Shown: positions 11,332 to 24,689, numbered from the stretch's first letter. The stretch: 64,000 bases of DNA from Diploptera punctata (GCA_030220185.1 JASPKZ010000421.1:62001-126000), one strand, 5' to 3'. Notes: generated by a model from the sequence alone, not told the origin. A program made the numbers and translations.

Positions 11332-12590
11332 ACTGCGCATGCACGAAGAGCTTAGAGTTGTGCTTCAAGAGGTAACGCATTGTTGATTGTTTCAAATACG
11401 CTGTGTTTGGTTTTAATGGTCATAAATAGTTGGAGATCAATGAAGGAGACATATTTCTATATATTTACCAGCGTTCGACGTATACAACATTACTCAAATT
11501 ACGACATTTCGAATAAGGTTTAACCCTTGTGCAATGTGTAAAACTAAAAAAGGACAACCAGGATTTAGAAGACTAGTATCCGACGTGCGAGTAGCGTAAG
11601 TCGTTAAAGCAATTACGAGGAAATTAAATGTATATCAGGGTCAGGCTTCAAATCCCTCGACAATAACGTTTTTTGTTGTTTATTGTTATTTGCACAAAAT
11701 CATACTATAACATTTAAATCCTTCCACGTAATCTACTTCCACTTTACACTATATTAGGTAAACTCTATAACGCTGTTTAGCTATCGGTATAAATTTAATT
11801 GTGTAATCAGTACCACGTTTTAATAATAATGTACAAATAGAATATAATAGAAAACATTGTAGCAATTTATAAAAAAATTAACCTAATCGGGAAACGACCC
11901 TGTGGTCTCTTGCATACGAAACAAGGCATAAGGCACTGAGCTAAGCGTTCGTTGGCTTGCTGTACTTTAAATAATGTTCTTCAGTGGAGAAAGGGGAACG
12001 TGTTGTAAATACTGTGTAATCAGTTTACTCGTGTGAATCGCGCGTTAAAAATTGAAATGTTGGAGATCAAGAGTCCGCTCATTCTTTTTTTTCTTTTATA
12101 TTTATTTATTGTTTGGTAAATTTACACACAGCTGATAATGTGTTTGTTTTATAAGCACTGACTTTATATGTTGTATAATATTTACAGACTTTTGTGATGA
12201 GGGGAAATAATGTAGATACATTTTCCTTTAATCTTATTTTGAGTGTATTTTCAAATTATTAAGTCTTATAGATCATATGTTTAACTTCAAATCATTATTT
12301 TAAATAACTGTGTTCTTTCAGTTCAGAGAGTAAATCCTTATTTGCTGTGTAATATCACTTGCATTATATATTGATTGAAAATTAAAATGAAGAAATAAAA
12401 GCATTTGCCTGTTTTAACAAGTTATGAAAGTATAAATATTATATGTTTATTATTGTAATTGCTCAAAGAGATTTAACTGCTAGTAGTGCAGTCACTAACT
12501 TTAATATATTTTAAACGCATCTGTAGATCGGCGTGTGTGTTGCGTTTTGTAGGTTTTGGAAAGAAACAAAATACAAGCATTATGGCTATT
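11332..12590. other. No gene recognised
   Basis: AT-rich single-copy-looking DNA. There is no long open frame and no repeat I can match elsewhere in the window. Confidence 0.5.
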
Positions 12591-12965
12591 ACAGGCTGAT
12601 ATTGGCAGAAGATGTTAGGAAGCATGAAGCTGAAACAACGGTACTGAGAACTGTTAACAGATTTTTTCCTTAAGATGAATGGCTACACACACCCATATGA
12701 ACTTCATTAGAAGAACAAAAGGCTGCACAAGAATGGATTGGTTAAAGAATGAAGATATAAGAACAGAGTCAAATATATATTAACATCAAAAGATATAGAG
12801 AAAAATGGTTTAGACATGTTAGAAAGAATGAACGTAACAAGATTACCAAAAGCAGCATTTAACTACAAGCCAAGAGGTTGAAGGAATGTAGAAAGAGCAG
12901 TGAAAAGATGGGCAGAACACCTGTGAGGCGGAACAGGCATTTTGCCTAGGCCGTGAAGTGAAGAT
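12590..12965 (+). mobile_element. Decayed LINE 3'-end remnant
   Basis: Scattered codons read EKWFRHVRKNER near 12800, then a piece like YKPRG(R)NV near 12865 and KRWAEHL near 12905. This is the order of the WxxHVxRM ... GRPxKRW C-terminal segment common to LINEs such as the one at 7685-8300. Frameshifts and stops throughout. Confidence 0.55.
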
Positions 12966-14300
12966 GAAGATAAATGTAAGTTATGTTAAGCTTCAATGCT
13001 GCCGTCAATGGAAGAGATCTTTGGGTCCATGGATTTTTTGAGACGGACAATATAAGGAGCAAGTCCTGCAGGAGAGACTCTTTCCGAAGATTTTTCAGGC
13101 TCGTAAAAGATCCTTAAGCCTGAATAAAGAGGCCTCTAAGCAACATTTACCTACTTGAACCTCCTAGTAATACCTTAGTTGCCTGTTAGATGTCTCATTG
13201 GGCCTGTATGTTGACCGCAAGCCATCCATGACATCTATGAACAAATAAGGTAACTAAAAATTAACTTGGACCAGTAACTCCTTACAAAGGAGAGGCTGTG
13301 GCTCAACAATGCGCCACGTCATTATAGATAGATTAAATATTCATAATGGGAAATTTAACTTTAAAAAAGTGGCATTGTTGCAATATTTGACAACAGACAT
13401 GTAATGCGCATTCGATTAAAGGACTTTTTTTTCTCTCTCACTGTTTTTTTTTCCCCATCATATGTGCTTATTGGATATTGGTGTGGTTAACACCTGGATT
13501 TAAAAATGCATAGGTCCAAACACGGCCAGCTAGTGTGAATTTTCAGGGCACAAATATCTTAGACTAGGTCCCTTCGGAACCTAACTAAATAATTTGGTTC
13601 CTATCTAGATTTAAGGAACCTAAAAGAGCCTCAAGTTTGAAAAAACGAGACTTTTGAGCATTTTTGGTCCTTTATCGCTCTGATTTGAAGTGAGATGCTA
13701 ATAATATTGGCTTTTAGGAAGTAAGTTCATCGCAATATAAAAATGATATCATTACACTGATTTAATGATGTGGCTTACTCAACTATGTTTTTCCCGATTA
13801 TACATATTTGTATTTGTTTTGTAGGAAATGTTTACAGAGACTGGTCTAACAACCAACCCCTAACTTGGAGGATCAGTAAGTACTTGTTTAAGATTTTGTT
13901 CTGTAGAAATGACACCTGCTAACATGTTTCTTCTACCAGTTGATCTCTTTTCCGTCATTTCTGATATTGGAAACACAAACTTAACCTCCGCCATTAATAA
14001 TTATAGCTTCATTGTATGGTTCTCGTCCAAAGTGTGTTTGTTCAGCGAAGGGAGGGGCTGTTAATAGCTATGTTACTTCTGGTCTTAAAAAGCAGAAATT
14101 TTCCAGCACTATCTCAACGGAGCCAAATATTTGGTAATTATGCAGAAACGTTGCATAAGGCGGGCGGAGAACCCTTTCATATAGATTTTCAAAATACAAA
14201 AACTATCCTAATTTTGAACCATGTACCTCACAATAGGCCTTTTATCAGATATTAGTTAACACACATACTATCACTTCCAATGTGCAAGCAATAATATTTA
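12966..14300. other. No gene recognised
   Basis: No open frame with recognisable content. The 79-residue plus-strand frame at 14016-14255 shows no family signature. Confidence 0.5.
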
Positions 14301-14339
14301 TGTTATATACCACATATATATATATATATATATATATGT

Positions 14340-14641
14340 ATGTCCATCCATAATAATTCTGCCCGAAGACAGGTCCTTCACTGCAATCACGCTATGCTTG
14401 CAGCTTTACTAGGGAATTGTAGGTGTGGCAACTTCCCGTTGCTTTCCACGCCGGTGAAGGATAATGATGATGATGATGATGATGATGATGGCCATATGAT
14501 TTCGGGGACCGTTTGGGCCTTAAAGTTTTCCTGACATTTGTCTTACAGGTGAGTAAAATCCCGATAAAAACTCACCCAGAAAAACTGCCCCGACCGGGGA
14601 TCGAACCCAGACCCGCTGGGTGACATAGGAGCACGCTACCT

Positions 14642-14642
<1 letters not shown>
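14340..14642 (-). mobile_element. tRNA-derived SINE (family 1, copy 1)
   Basis: On the minus strand it begins near 14640 with a tRNA-like head: GAGGTAGCGTGCTCC... and a B-box GGTTCGATCCCCGGTC at about 14600. A conserved body follows. It shares most positions with 28641-28989, including a (GAT)n tract in the body. Both copies are bordered by (TA)n on both sides, implying insertion into, or carriage of, TA microsatellite. It is non-coding and the internal boxes would recruit RNA polymerase III. Confidence 0.8.
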
Positions 14643-14673
<31 letters not shown>

Positions 14674-15811
14674 CGTTGGTTTGTTAGTAAGATCCAGATT
14701 TCTGTTAAGTTTTTTAAAATTCCAGAAATCATTCAAATAGTGTGATGAGGATCCCTTCATATTAACAAACATTGGTCGAAAATTTAAAAAACAACTGTAA
14801 TATCTCACATTAACATCACATTAATCATTTCTGTTTAACATTGGTTATTAGGTCACATATCAGTTAGATTTTTGTATTTCTTGATTAAGAAAATAAACTT
14901 TAAAAATTGATCTTACTCCTTTATAAATACAAAATATGAATGTTGATGACAAACAATGGGTACAACGTAATTATTACGTCATGAATGTGTGTGTATATAT
15001 ATATGTACTTTCTTTGCTATTTTATATTTAGTCATTTTTCAGTACGAGGAATAATTTATATTTCGTGAAAAAATTTAAATATATTTTTAATTTTCCGAAA
15101 ACAGAACCATAACATACAAGGCTAATGAAAATATTAGTTTTCCAACGTGGTAAATTAGCCAAGACCATTAAGGAGTGGTTCTATAGATCAGAAGTCCAAG
15201 GTTCTAATCTCGCTGAAAACAGGGTTAGAGTTGTATTTAAAATACGTAGGAATATAGTGTGAATTGTATAGAATTTTACTGATAAGTTGAATTGAGATAG
15301 AAATGAAATAAAAGTAGGTTAATGGGAGAAGAGAATAATAAAAGAGAGACAGCTAGTAGCCCAAAGTGGATTCTTTAAATTCTAAATTGGCATACGTTCA
15401 AATGAACGTAAACCTGTAGCAGTTCATTTATCGTTCATTTACCATTTCATGGTTTATATAAAGTGTCTTCATATTTACGTAATATCTTCTTATTATATCT
15501 AAATGGCTTGTTATTAATTGGTAATGTCCTCTCTCCAACTTACATCTAGATAGACCTATGTGTTTCTTGTCTCGTACTATACAGAGCTGATGGAACTGGA
15601 ATCCTGACAACTAGGAACCAGCGAGGCCAGTCACTATAATACTGATTTAATGTGTTTCACAGTTCTTGTAATTCGCCCAAGACATTAATTTCTTTGTATG
15701 ATCTTAACTACTCAATATCCCAAGGGCTTCCTAAGGCCTGCAGTGGGATAAATTACACCACTTATAGCAATTAGCCGTGATATAAATTGGGTTTGTCTGT
15801 ATTTTACCTAA

Positions 15812-16112
15812 TAAACGCCGTAGCGTAGAGGTTAAGGCACTGCGCTACAAGCCAGAAGGTCGAGGGTTCAAGTCCCGGTGGGGTGAGGATTTTTAAACTG
15901 ACCCAAACCTTGTGGCGGCAATATGGCCCTGGGGTCAACTCAGCCTCTAACGGAAATGAGTACCAGACGCTTGTTCTGGGGGTAAAGGCTGCCGTCACGC
16001 AGGGCTGACAACCCGGCTGACATCAAGTGCCGATTGTCCAGAAAAAGTGGGAGCCTTAACCTCCTACTACCCGAAGGGCCTCTTGAGGTCTGTAGTGGGA
16101 TTACTTTACTTT
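15812..16112 (+). mobile_element. tRNA-derived SINE (family 2)
   Basis: The plus-strand head contains an A-box-like TAGCGTAGAGGTTAAGGC (15821) and a B-box GGGTTCAAGTCCCGG (15864). A unique body follows, and it ends ...GTAGTGGGATTACTTTACTTTACTTTT. Partial copies of the body or tail occur at 15720-15760, 20755-20890, about 21120-21195 and 22070-22100. Confidence 0.85.
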
Positions 16113-16594
16113 ACTTTTTACCTCGTGAAAGACGTGTATGGCTTTATAGCTCGGGAACCAGCTCCGTGTGTCTGAAAGGAATTTGCTGTCTCAGCTGTTA
16201 GTACTATGCGAAGCAGAGAAATGTACCTCCTCCACTCCCCACACTTCCCCCGCAAACACACAGAGCTTGGACCCGAGCTGTACATAGTAATCACTTTTTT
16301 TACGAGTTTTTATTTTTTTTGTATAAACTTTGTCGTTTTTTTAACTTTTACATTAAAATAATCAAATCAATTATAATGATGAAGGGAAACAAACAACTTG
16401 AAAGTGTATAATTTTGATGCCTGATGAGAACAAATAAACGCCCAGCAATAAATTTAAAGAGTGACAATTGTGAAAAATATTGATTAAATGGGCATTTCAA
16501 ACAATATATAACGTAGAGTTTATAAAAAAAATATGCAATCGATAGAAGAGTTGTTGGTGCGGAAATGTTCATATAGTGATAATGTTGAAACTGA

Positions 16595-16735
16595 TAAATA
16601 CAGCGTCTAAGACATTACGCCTTGTCGCAGAGCTACCGAACATGCCCTGGTTCGAGTCCCTATGCGGAAGAAATTTACTAACTGAATGTCGGCTAGTGTG
16701 GAACGGTGACCACCTAGAATTGTGAGAAATTTCAG
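16595..16735 (+). mobile_element. SINE-like fragment with tRNA B-box
   Basis: It reads cagcgtctaagacattacgc then GGTTCGAGTCCC at 16650, followed by ggaagaaatttactaactg and ggctagtgtggaacggtgacc. The head resembles a tRNA gene but cannot fold as one because the acceptor arm is not evident. Likely a SINE of another family. Confidence 0.55.
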
Positions 16736-17683
16736 TTGTAGTATGTACCGTGTATAACATTTTGGGAATCACACATAGCTATAACGTCTACCTCTCTGTT
16801 ATACCAAGTGCCTTGCACACTTATTGCTCCATGAGTTTAATTTAGTTTAAAGAAAGGAATGGCTTAATTTTAAAGCATAATAACAGAATGTTATCTGAAA
16901 TAAGGTGAAATAGAATATTTGTAAGTTCAGAGTTAAATTTGTTACTTTATTGAATGAGTCATTTAAACGATGATAAATATGTTATGTGAAAATGTATTTA
17001 TATTTACCTGATAGAAAAAAAAAAGCGTTTGTCATTGATCTATCTAAACGTCTTTGCAGTATAAACTCATAGATAAAACAGTTTTGAAATCAGTTTGTAA
17101 TTTATTAACATTTAATTAATTTAAAATATTTTTCAATTTCACATTTGGTGGCGTTGCTTCTTAACGTACTCGTAAGTTATTGCATAATTATTTGTTATTC
17201 AACAAGGCGAACATCATGCAATTTTTTTTATGAATGTTATCTTCTTTGCAAATTATTAGAGGCAACATTTTTCCATGAACATCATCTGTCCATCATTATC
17301 ACATTCGTCATGTTTAGTGTGAATGTGTGTTTCGTCTTAATGTTGTGTTGTCTTGGAGGTGGCCCTGACATTGAGCTGAGGCCAACCTTGTCCTTGTGTG
17401 GTTAAAAAAGTATGTGTATGATCCACAGTTAAAATCCCTCTCCGGATAAGTGGTGCAAATGTAAGGTCCGGGTGGCGCGTGGTACGTAAAAGTACCTACA
17501 AAGTGTGAGGTTAAACTACGCTAATGGAATGGAAATGTATATTAACTAAACAAGGGCAAAGCCCCATATCGAATAAAACCACACATTGCATTTAGTTTTC
17601 TCGTGGAATGCCTTGTTTATAAATTCCCAAATCACAGCTTTATGCTGACACTGAGCTAAAGTTTGTTAATTTGACATTGGGTG

Positions 17684-18030
17684 GAAGGTCTTAGAAAACA
17701 TTTTGCACCAAAAAGATATGAACAGAAAGGTGAGCGGAGACGACTACATAACAGTGAACTGCATGGTCTTTATAGGAAGCCAGATATAATAAGAAGAGTT
17801 AAGTCTCGTAGACTGCGATGGGCAGGACATTTGTCAAGAATGGGGAATGAAAGACGTGCATTGAAGCTTCTTTATAAGAAAACCAGAGGGAATACGCTAA
17901 GTTGGTAGGTCTAGAATGAGGTGGGAGAATAACATTAACAATGACTTATGGGAAGTAGATTATATAGGGAACGATAAGAAAGCTTATGTCCGTGAGGCCA
18001 TGAACCTTGGGTTCGATAATGCCAGTGAGT
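17684..18030 (+). mobile_element. RTE-like LINE 3' fragment
   Basis: It matches the RTE copy at 34.8-35.2 kb: RRLHNSELHGLYRKPDIIRR, then RRLRWAGHLSRMGNERRALK in one open stretch (17681-17908). A frameshift follows, then aggtctagaatgaggtgggag and the end ggttcgataatgccagtgag. It is 5'-truncated and has lost about 25 bp near 17975. Confidence 0.85.
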
Positions 18031-18139
18031 TGCTTTGAAATATACATGCAAATAGAACAAATACATCAAATATATTCTCTTTGTTCTTTGTTTCCTTTTT
18101 CTTCTTCTTCTTCAACGTCGTAGATAATCTTGGTGGACT

Positions 18140-18305
18140 ATGCGTCCACATGCGTCCATCTGGTTTCCAGCGTCACGAGTTCAAACCCACCGAGATGTGT
18201 GGATTTAGAGGGCGTAAAAATACTGAGTACTGGTTCCGTCGGAAAGTCACCAAACACTTCGGTACTGTGAACTTATTTACGGCACGTAAAATAACCTAAC
18301 GTTTG
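18140..18305 (+). mobile_element. SINE-like fragment (family 3)
   Basis: It contains a B-box-like CACGAGTTCAAACCCACC at 18173 and a body gtgtggatttagagggcgtaaaaat...ggcacgtaaaataac. A diverged copy lies at 23870-24025, where the B-box reads GGGATCAAACCC and the tail tggatttagggcacgtaagataat. Both copies sit in the locally duplicated region. Confidence 0.6.
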
Positions 18306-19429
18306 AAGAAATATAACTCGCAGTAAAATATGTCAATCCTTTCTCGCTGAGATTGTGTTCTAATGATCTTAGATGTTAAAGAGCGTAGTTAAATAGAAAT
18401 AATATCGTAACACTTAATGAACATTTAGTCTTCTAAAGTAAGTTTTATCCGACTGTACTTAGCCTAGCTTGTTTTGTTGGAATATTTTTGGAGTGGATTC
18501 TAACATCCAAACTGCAACTTGGAAGACTAGGATTTATTTAAGGCTATGTCCGTTAGAAGATTATCTTCTCTACGGTTAAAGTTTTCCTCCTGCCCATTGA
18601 TCTCTCTTCTACTATCTTGCGTTGGAAAGTCAAATTTTCTCTTCCGGCAGTGATGCAGTTTGACACGTTCTTCGAGATTAATTGATTATTTTATTTCTCG
18701 CCCAAGGTTTATCCAGTAAAGGTAGCCGTACCATGGTACTTCTGATTTAGCTCGAAACACTCCCACTATCGTTCAAGGTCATGGAATCCCTGATGGTCCT
18801 AGATATTTTTTTTAGGATTGTTATTACTTAACCTTTTTCCCTCTCTCTCTTAAAGTAACTTTGCATAGGCTAGTGTTTTTGTTATTCTTGTATTGTTCTT
18901 TGCTATCTTCCATGATGTACCGCGAGTCCTAACTAAAACACTCAGCTGGGCAAGTCATCATGTTTAATGTTTATCTTCTTTTGCGCGGCATAAAAGGGCG
19001 TTTTGTCGTACTTACAGCAATAACGACCATGATTCAAATTTAAACATCCTACATTTCGAGCTCGCCAACTTAATAACTATACAGTTAAACACTGACGTGT
19101 GTGGAAGTAAACCCACTACCCTATTTGCATACTACGAACAATGTCTCATACAAACAATATCCAAAAGGTATTTTGTAATATACATTATACGAAACACAGC
19201 ACGGCATTTTCAAATGAACTGAACTTTAATATGAAACAATGTAAAACAATAAATACATACGTGCCGCCATTCGTATCACTATAATTGGTGCCACGGTCTC
19301 GACTAATTTCAACTAATAAACATTACCCACACTGTTACGAAGCCTTCCTATCAATAATATAATTATCCCTTATTCTTCTTCAATAATAGATCAGTGACCG
19401 AAATTTAATCTTTCAAACACAGGAACAAC

Positions 19430-20234
19430 ATATCTATAAAAAGACTTTCTCCATCTTTCATTATTTTGGGACGTTTAAAGAATCTTCTCCCATTTCCCCA
19501 TTACAACAAATCCTTTTGCAGAAAGTTGTGTTGCCGCACTTTGATTATTGTTACGTTATAATTTATTCATCGATCCTAAACTATGAATTTTCGCAGAGAC
19601 TGCAGCGTGTTCATAATGCGTGCGTTTTCGAGTCATTTTCAATATTCGCCGTTATGATCATATTTCGGAACTCTATAATAACAATCTCTTGGCTGCATCT
19701 TACTGACACAGTTAATTGCACTATCTTTCACTACTTTTCAAGCTTCTGAATTCCTACACTTCTAGTTACCTGCGTCCAGATTTGAGAAGTTATCTTCTTA
19801 CCACAATATTGATAGGTCACAAGATAACAGTCTGCTAACAAGCCCTCTTCATAGCACTTCCCCGTATTTTACTTCCTTCACATAATAGCCCTCTGCACGC
19901 TCCTGGGATTTCCTTCCTCAAGATATCGCGGGTTGCCGCACTCTTGGTATTGTTAAGTCAGGCTTATACAGGTACCTGATCTCTAAGAATTAATTTTCCT
20001 CTATGAAAGTAAATTTATTCTATTTCGTTAATAATTTTGCTCTCTTTTTTATATATCTTGTACTTATTATATTTAATTCATTAAATCTACAATAAATCAA
20101 ATAATAATTGTATTATAATTATAACATGTAATCGTTTATGTTTACTGTAATTTATACGAAATACTATTTTTTGTACTTTTTAAAACCTGGTTGAGTGGCA
20201 GACAAGGCCTTAACTCTGCCAGGTAAAATAAAAC

Positions 20235-20301
<67 letters not shown>
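19430..20301 (+). mobile_element. CR1/Jockey-group LINE 3' fragment with ATT tail
   Basis: Codons read KVVLPHFDYCYVIIYSSI then QRLQRVHNACVF (19519-19637). These match VMPNFDYCDVLL...DKLQRVHNMCIR of the CR1-like LINE at 30.5 kb. The 3' end is gttgagtggcagacaaggccttaactctgccagg followed by (ATT)n from about 20233. It lies inside block Y of unit A: the flanking block resumes at 20307, whereas the duplicate at 23415 is uninterrupted. Confidence 0.8.
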
Positions 20302-20304
<3 letters not shown>

Positions 20305-20754
20305 GTTAGTCAGTTGCTTATAACGAACGCAAATATTCCCAACAAAGTTATTATTATTGTTATTATTATTATTATTATTATTAATATTAATATTATTATT
20401 TATAATTATTATTATTATTTTGAAAACACCATCGCACGTTTGTGAAGTGTTTTTCAGAATGTCGGAAATTAAAAACCTCGGTTTTTAAACTTTTTCTCCA
20501 TTTTATAAAAACCACTTCGCAACCTCGCATCGAATATACTATTTTCATTCAGGTTTATTTTCATCTGCCCAGCGCAAAAACATGGAAGTCCAATTTTCGA
20601 GCAAAAAAATAGTTTAAAAAAAAATAAACAAAAACAAATAGAGGATGAATTAGTGTTTTTAAATAAGGCTATCAACATCAGCTAGAATAGAAAAAATTCA
20701 TGAAAATATTCTGGAAAAAACAGTAGGAAACACGTTGCATAATTTGCTGAGGTA

Positions 20755-20890
20755 ATATACTACAAGCCGGGAGGTAGCGAGTTCGCTTCCAGATGAGGTC
20801 AAGATTTTTACTACTTGACCAAACATTATGGTAGGATCATGTCATTGGGTTCTACTCAGCCTCTGAATTCAATGAATACCACATACATTT
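20755..20890 (+). mobile_element. SINE family 2 fragment
   Basis: It reads tactacaagccgggaggtagcg with a degraded B-box GAGTTCGCTTCC, then gatttttactacttgacc and ctcagcctctgaattcaatgaatacc. This matches the SINE at 15812-16112 from the anticodon-like region to mid-body. Confidence 0.7.
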
Positions 20891-21589
20891 TCATTACTAA
20901 AGATTAAAATATAAAATTATAGAATATTCGCCTGAAAGGTGCGTCTCCTCAACTTAATTAATTATTTAACTGTGCCGAAAGCGCTACAGAGACCTCCATA
21001 ATTTTATATTTTAATTTTGACGCAACACATCGTGAATCTTATAATAGTTGATTAATGATGTCCAACACGCAGTACTGAACACTCGGGAGATAAATAGTCT
21101 CCAATTGTTTAAGAAGGCGTCAGCCATAATCTCCTACTTTTTCAATAGCTCTCTGAGACCTGTAATAGGATCGCTTTACACTTTACAAATATATAACTTG
21201 GGGTGATGAGTGCTTTCCACCAGATAACTTGATGCCTTTACATACTCACTTCTTTCAAGAGGTTTCGTGATGTTTTATGAAATTTGTTTTGTTAACTTTT
21301 ACATTAAACCAGACCTAAAACATTATGTTGATCTACCGAAATAACTAACTTATGTAGTGCATAATATTGTAGTCTGAGAACAAATGAGTGTCATGTATTA
21401 ACTTGCAAAACATAGAGAATTATTAAAGGAGAAAATCAATAAGATCGATATTATAAATAAGTAGATAACCTGGAGTTAATGAACAAAGCAAGCAATAGGC
21501 GGAAGAAAATCATTAATGAGGAGATTTCCGTATACTAATTAATACAGGAATCGACAAGACCAACGACCTAATGTAACTTGTCTTGGCAC

Positions 21590-21800
21590 AAGTCCACAAG
21601 ACCCTATCGAGAATAAATTTTCTCATGAAATATTGGTCAGTAGGAGATCGGTGACCATAAGGAAACGTCAGGATAGTGGACCAAGAATGATTATACGGAA
21701 GTAGATTATACAGTCGATGATTGGACACATTAGATCAGGATAGGAATATATTGAGAGATTATGTCCGCCCGATCATAAACCTACGAGTTCCATCGTTATT
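21590..21800 (+). mobile_element. Highly decayed RTE-like 3' end
   Basis: Recognisable only by acggaagtagattatacagtcgatgattgg, gatcaggataggaatatat and tatgtccgcccgatcataaacctacgagttc, the ordered 3' end of the RTE-like LINE. Older than the 11.2-kb and 54.3-kb copies. Confidence 0.7.
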
Positions 21801-24524
21801 GATACATCTTCAACAAATAAGTTTATCAACTGAATTTCTAAATTAAGAGAGACCTATTTTTCATACAATCTAATTAATAAATAAAATGTCATCTTATAAA
21901 ATTTAATATTCAAGCAATACATAGAACTAGAGAGTTAGTTAGTTAGTTAGGAGATCGGTGTTCACCCAGTATCGCAATGAATTTGTGCAGCTCTAATAAA
22001 TAGCAACTATAAGAATTAGCAGACATCCTGACCACATACCAACCATATACTGTTTACATTATCGTCTATGGCCTGTAGTGGGATCACTTTACACACTTTT
22101 ACCTACCTCTATAAAATGACACAAGAGGTCAGCCAATTAATAGATCAATTGTAATAGATGGCGGCATGAAGTTTTGTTTGTTTTAAAAAATGGGGATGAT
22201 TTGTGTTAAAATAGAATGAAAGAAAATGTTATGTATGTGAATGAAAAACAGAATATTTGAAATGTTACTTTTAAATTTGTTTTGATTTTCAATCAGGTAG
22301 CATTTCAATGCTTATATAGTGTGGCACGTGATATAGTAATACACATTTGAGGGACCGGAAAAGTACCAGGTTCGTCACTTTATTTTCGAAATAGAGTATT
22401 AGATTCTCAATGGAAGGTACTATAGTTTAGTAGTACGGAAAATTAAAAGAATCTGTTTAATCATGAGTTTACTTGTCTTCCAAATTTGGCACATATTTAA
22501 AAAAGTAGGTAAGTTGTATAGTTGAGGAGGTTAGAAGCAAAGTGCAAGTTTTGCAGTATTGGGAAAACAGTTTTAAAGTTGAAGTTGTATAAGAGAATCA
22601 TAGGTAATTCAAAATGCGGGTGATGCGTGTTTTCCCCCAGATAACGCGAAAAAACATTAATACTTTTACACACTCGCTTTTTTTGAAGATAAATAAATCA
22701 CTTACACCCCTTTGTTTCTAATCGCCTCAGTTAAAAGGCAATTTTTAATGATGGAAAAGTGACTTTCATGGATTTTTCCTTGTACCCTTCATTTAAACAT
22801 GATAACTTATGAAATTGAATATTTACCTGATAGAGGAAGGTCTATACATACATTTCCACGGTATATACAGATGGATGAAACACTTCTGGATTCAGTCTGT
22901 GAAATATTAGTGTATTTTAAAATTTAATTTGTAAAAATACTTTCTATTTTCTCATTTAGTGACAATTACAGTTATTACATCAACATTATTGTTATCACGT
23001 AGTAAAAAAGACATTGTTACAATCATTTTTACACGATAAGGCGTTCTGTCGTACTTACAGGAATGGCGACCATGATTGAAAGTTCAGTTTTCTATATTTC
23101 GGGGATGCGGAACTATAGGCTAAATAACTAAATAATTATACTGTAATATTACAAACTACCTACCAAGGGTGGGAAGTAAAACCACTACCATTTTTGTATT
23201 CTATATACAATGTATATACAAAAAAATATCCAAAAGGTAGTGTGAATATACATTATACCAAACTAATCACTGCATTTTAAATGAACTGAGATTTGTTTGA
23301 AAAAATATAAAACAATAAATTTACACTTGCCGCCATTTTGCCCCCCGATTGGTGTCACGGCCTGCTGTAGTCTCAACTCAATTATTTTCGGCATTTACCA
23401 AATATACATTAGTCAGACTGCTAACGTGATTCAGTTCTTTATAATAAACGTAAATATTTCCAACAAAAATGTTAATATATAGCTGTTACTTATAATTGTG
23501 AAAACACCATCGTGCAAAAAAAAAGATGTACAACACATGTTTGTGAAGTGTTTTACAGTATCTCGGAAATTAAAAACCTTGCCATCACTCGGTTTTTAAT
23601 AATTTCCTCGCTTCTGTAAAAACCACTTCCCAACCTCGCATGATAATTTACTATTGCGAAATGTATCTGCTTTTAATAAAATTGTTTGTTGGACGTAGGG
23701 AGAAAGCTTCATATCGATTTAGATATCAAATTAAATAAGTTTCCTCATGTTTAAATATTCGTAAGCACAGTTTTATTTTTTGAAAAAGTTACGTTATGTT
23801 ACAATTTCTGTTAATATGACATTGAGAATGCAATATGCATACGATTATAGCAATTTTTAAAATTTTACTTCTTCTTAGACGTGAAATCGATCTTGCTAGA
23901 CTAGAGCTTCTGGTTTTAATGTTTACGGGATCAAACCCTGCCGGCGTTTATGGACTCTTTCCTTCGGAATGGACTAGAAACAATGTCACGTGTCTGGATT
24001 TAGGGCACGTAAGATAATATCTAGCTATATATATTTCCTAACAGAAATATATAATATTGTTATTTAAATAATTTTCAAAATATTCTTCCCCAGATTATAA
24101 TTGCGACACTAATTAGTTTACCTTTTAAAGAGTGTCGTTGATTATTAATTATGTCACAACACTGATTGAACGTATTGGTTTGTTTAAACTTTTCTCCTGT
24201 GTGAGAGTCGCCTTTTCTACGCCTAAAGTGTTGATCTCTCTTCCACCATTTATAACGCTGAAAAGTCAAAATTGCTCTTCCAAAATTGATGCTATTTGAT
24301 ATTCTGTTCTAAATTCCTTCTTTGTGCGGTTTCTCGCCAAGATTTTCCAAGCAAGTGAGAGCTAACAGTAACTATGTGACAATACAATTCCTAGTTTAGT
24401 TTCGGGGACTTTAAACACTCAAATACCTCCACCAGCATCGTTATGGAATTCCTATTTCGGTGCAAATATTTGTTGTGAACTATCCTACTGCATAAAAGTG
24501 TTTCTCGCATATATATATATATAC

Positions 24525-24689
24525 ACTAGCTGCCCCGGCGAACGTCGTATCGCCTTTAAATATTTTTACGTTAATTTTTCCGATGTTTTAATAGTTACCT
24601 GTTATTCGGGCGGAAACAAATCCAACAAATCAAAGCTCATAAAATTCGGTTATAATTAGTGTAACTAATCCGACTTTGTTTTATATATA
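24525..24689 (-). mobile_element. Mini-Helitron B, copy 1
   Basis: On the minus strand it ends with a hairpin GGCGA-tacgacgt-TCGCC followed by GGGGCAGCTAG, the CTRR-type 3' terminus of Helitrons, next to T. Its other end, on the minus strand, is a TATA-rich AAAACAAAGTCGGATTAGTTACAC start typical of Helitron 5' ends. It is about 165 bp and non-coding. Other copies: 25838-26020, 29067-29245 and 30370-30548. In the first three cases a Helitron A lies immediately to its right. Confidence 0.75.

Larger units (their letters stand above)
16115..20530. repeat. Old local duplication, unit A
   Basis: Blocks of unit A recur in 20755-24450: SINE family 2, the agttaaatttgttactttattg block (16930) against 22270, ttacctgatagaaaaa (17005) against 22825, gatctctcttct...aaagtcaaattttctcttcc (18600) against 24235, and cgttttgtcgtacttacagcaat...aatatccaaaagg (19000-19170) against 23040-23240. 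Also gaaaacaccatcgcacgtttgtgaagtgttt (20420) against 23497. The order of the two last large blocks is swapped between units, so the history involved more than one simple tandem event. Confidence 0.65.
20755..24450. repeat. Old local duplication, unit B
   Basis: The counterpart of unit A. It also contains an internal repeat: ggtgatgagtgctttccaccagataac (21195) recurs as ggtgatgcgtgttttcccccagataac (22620), suggesting three rounds of local duplication. There are no convincing genes. Frames at 21513-21728, 23297-23482 and 24075-24269 show no domain. Confidence 0.6.

Noticed and set aside
15812..15880. A true tRNA gene
   Set aside because: A- and B-boxes are present but the acceptor arm does not close, and the sequence continues into a SINE body with partial copies nearby.
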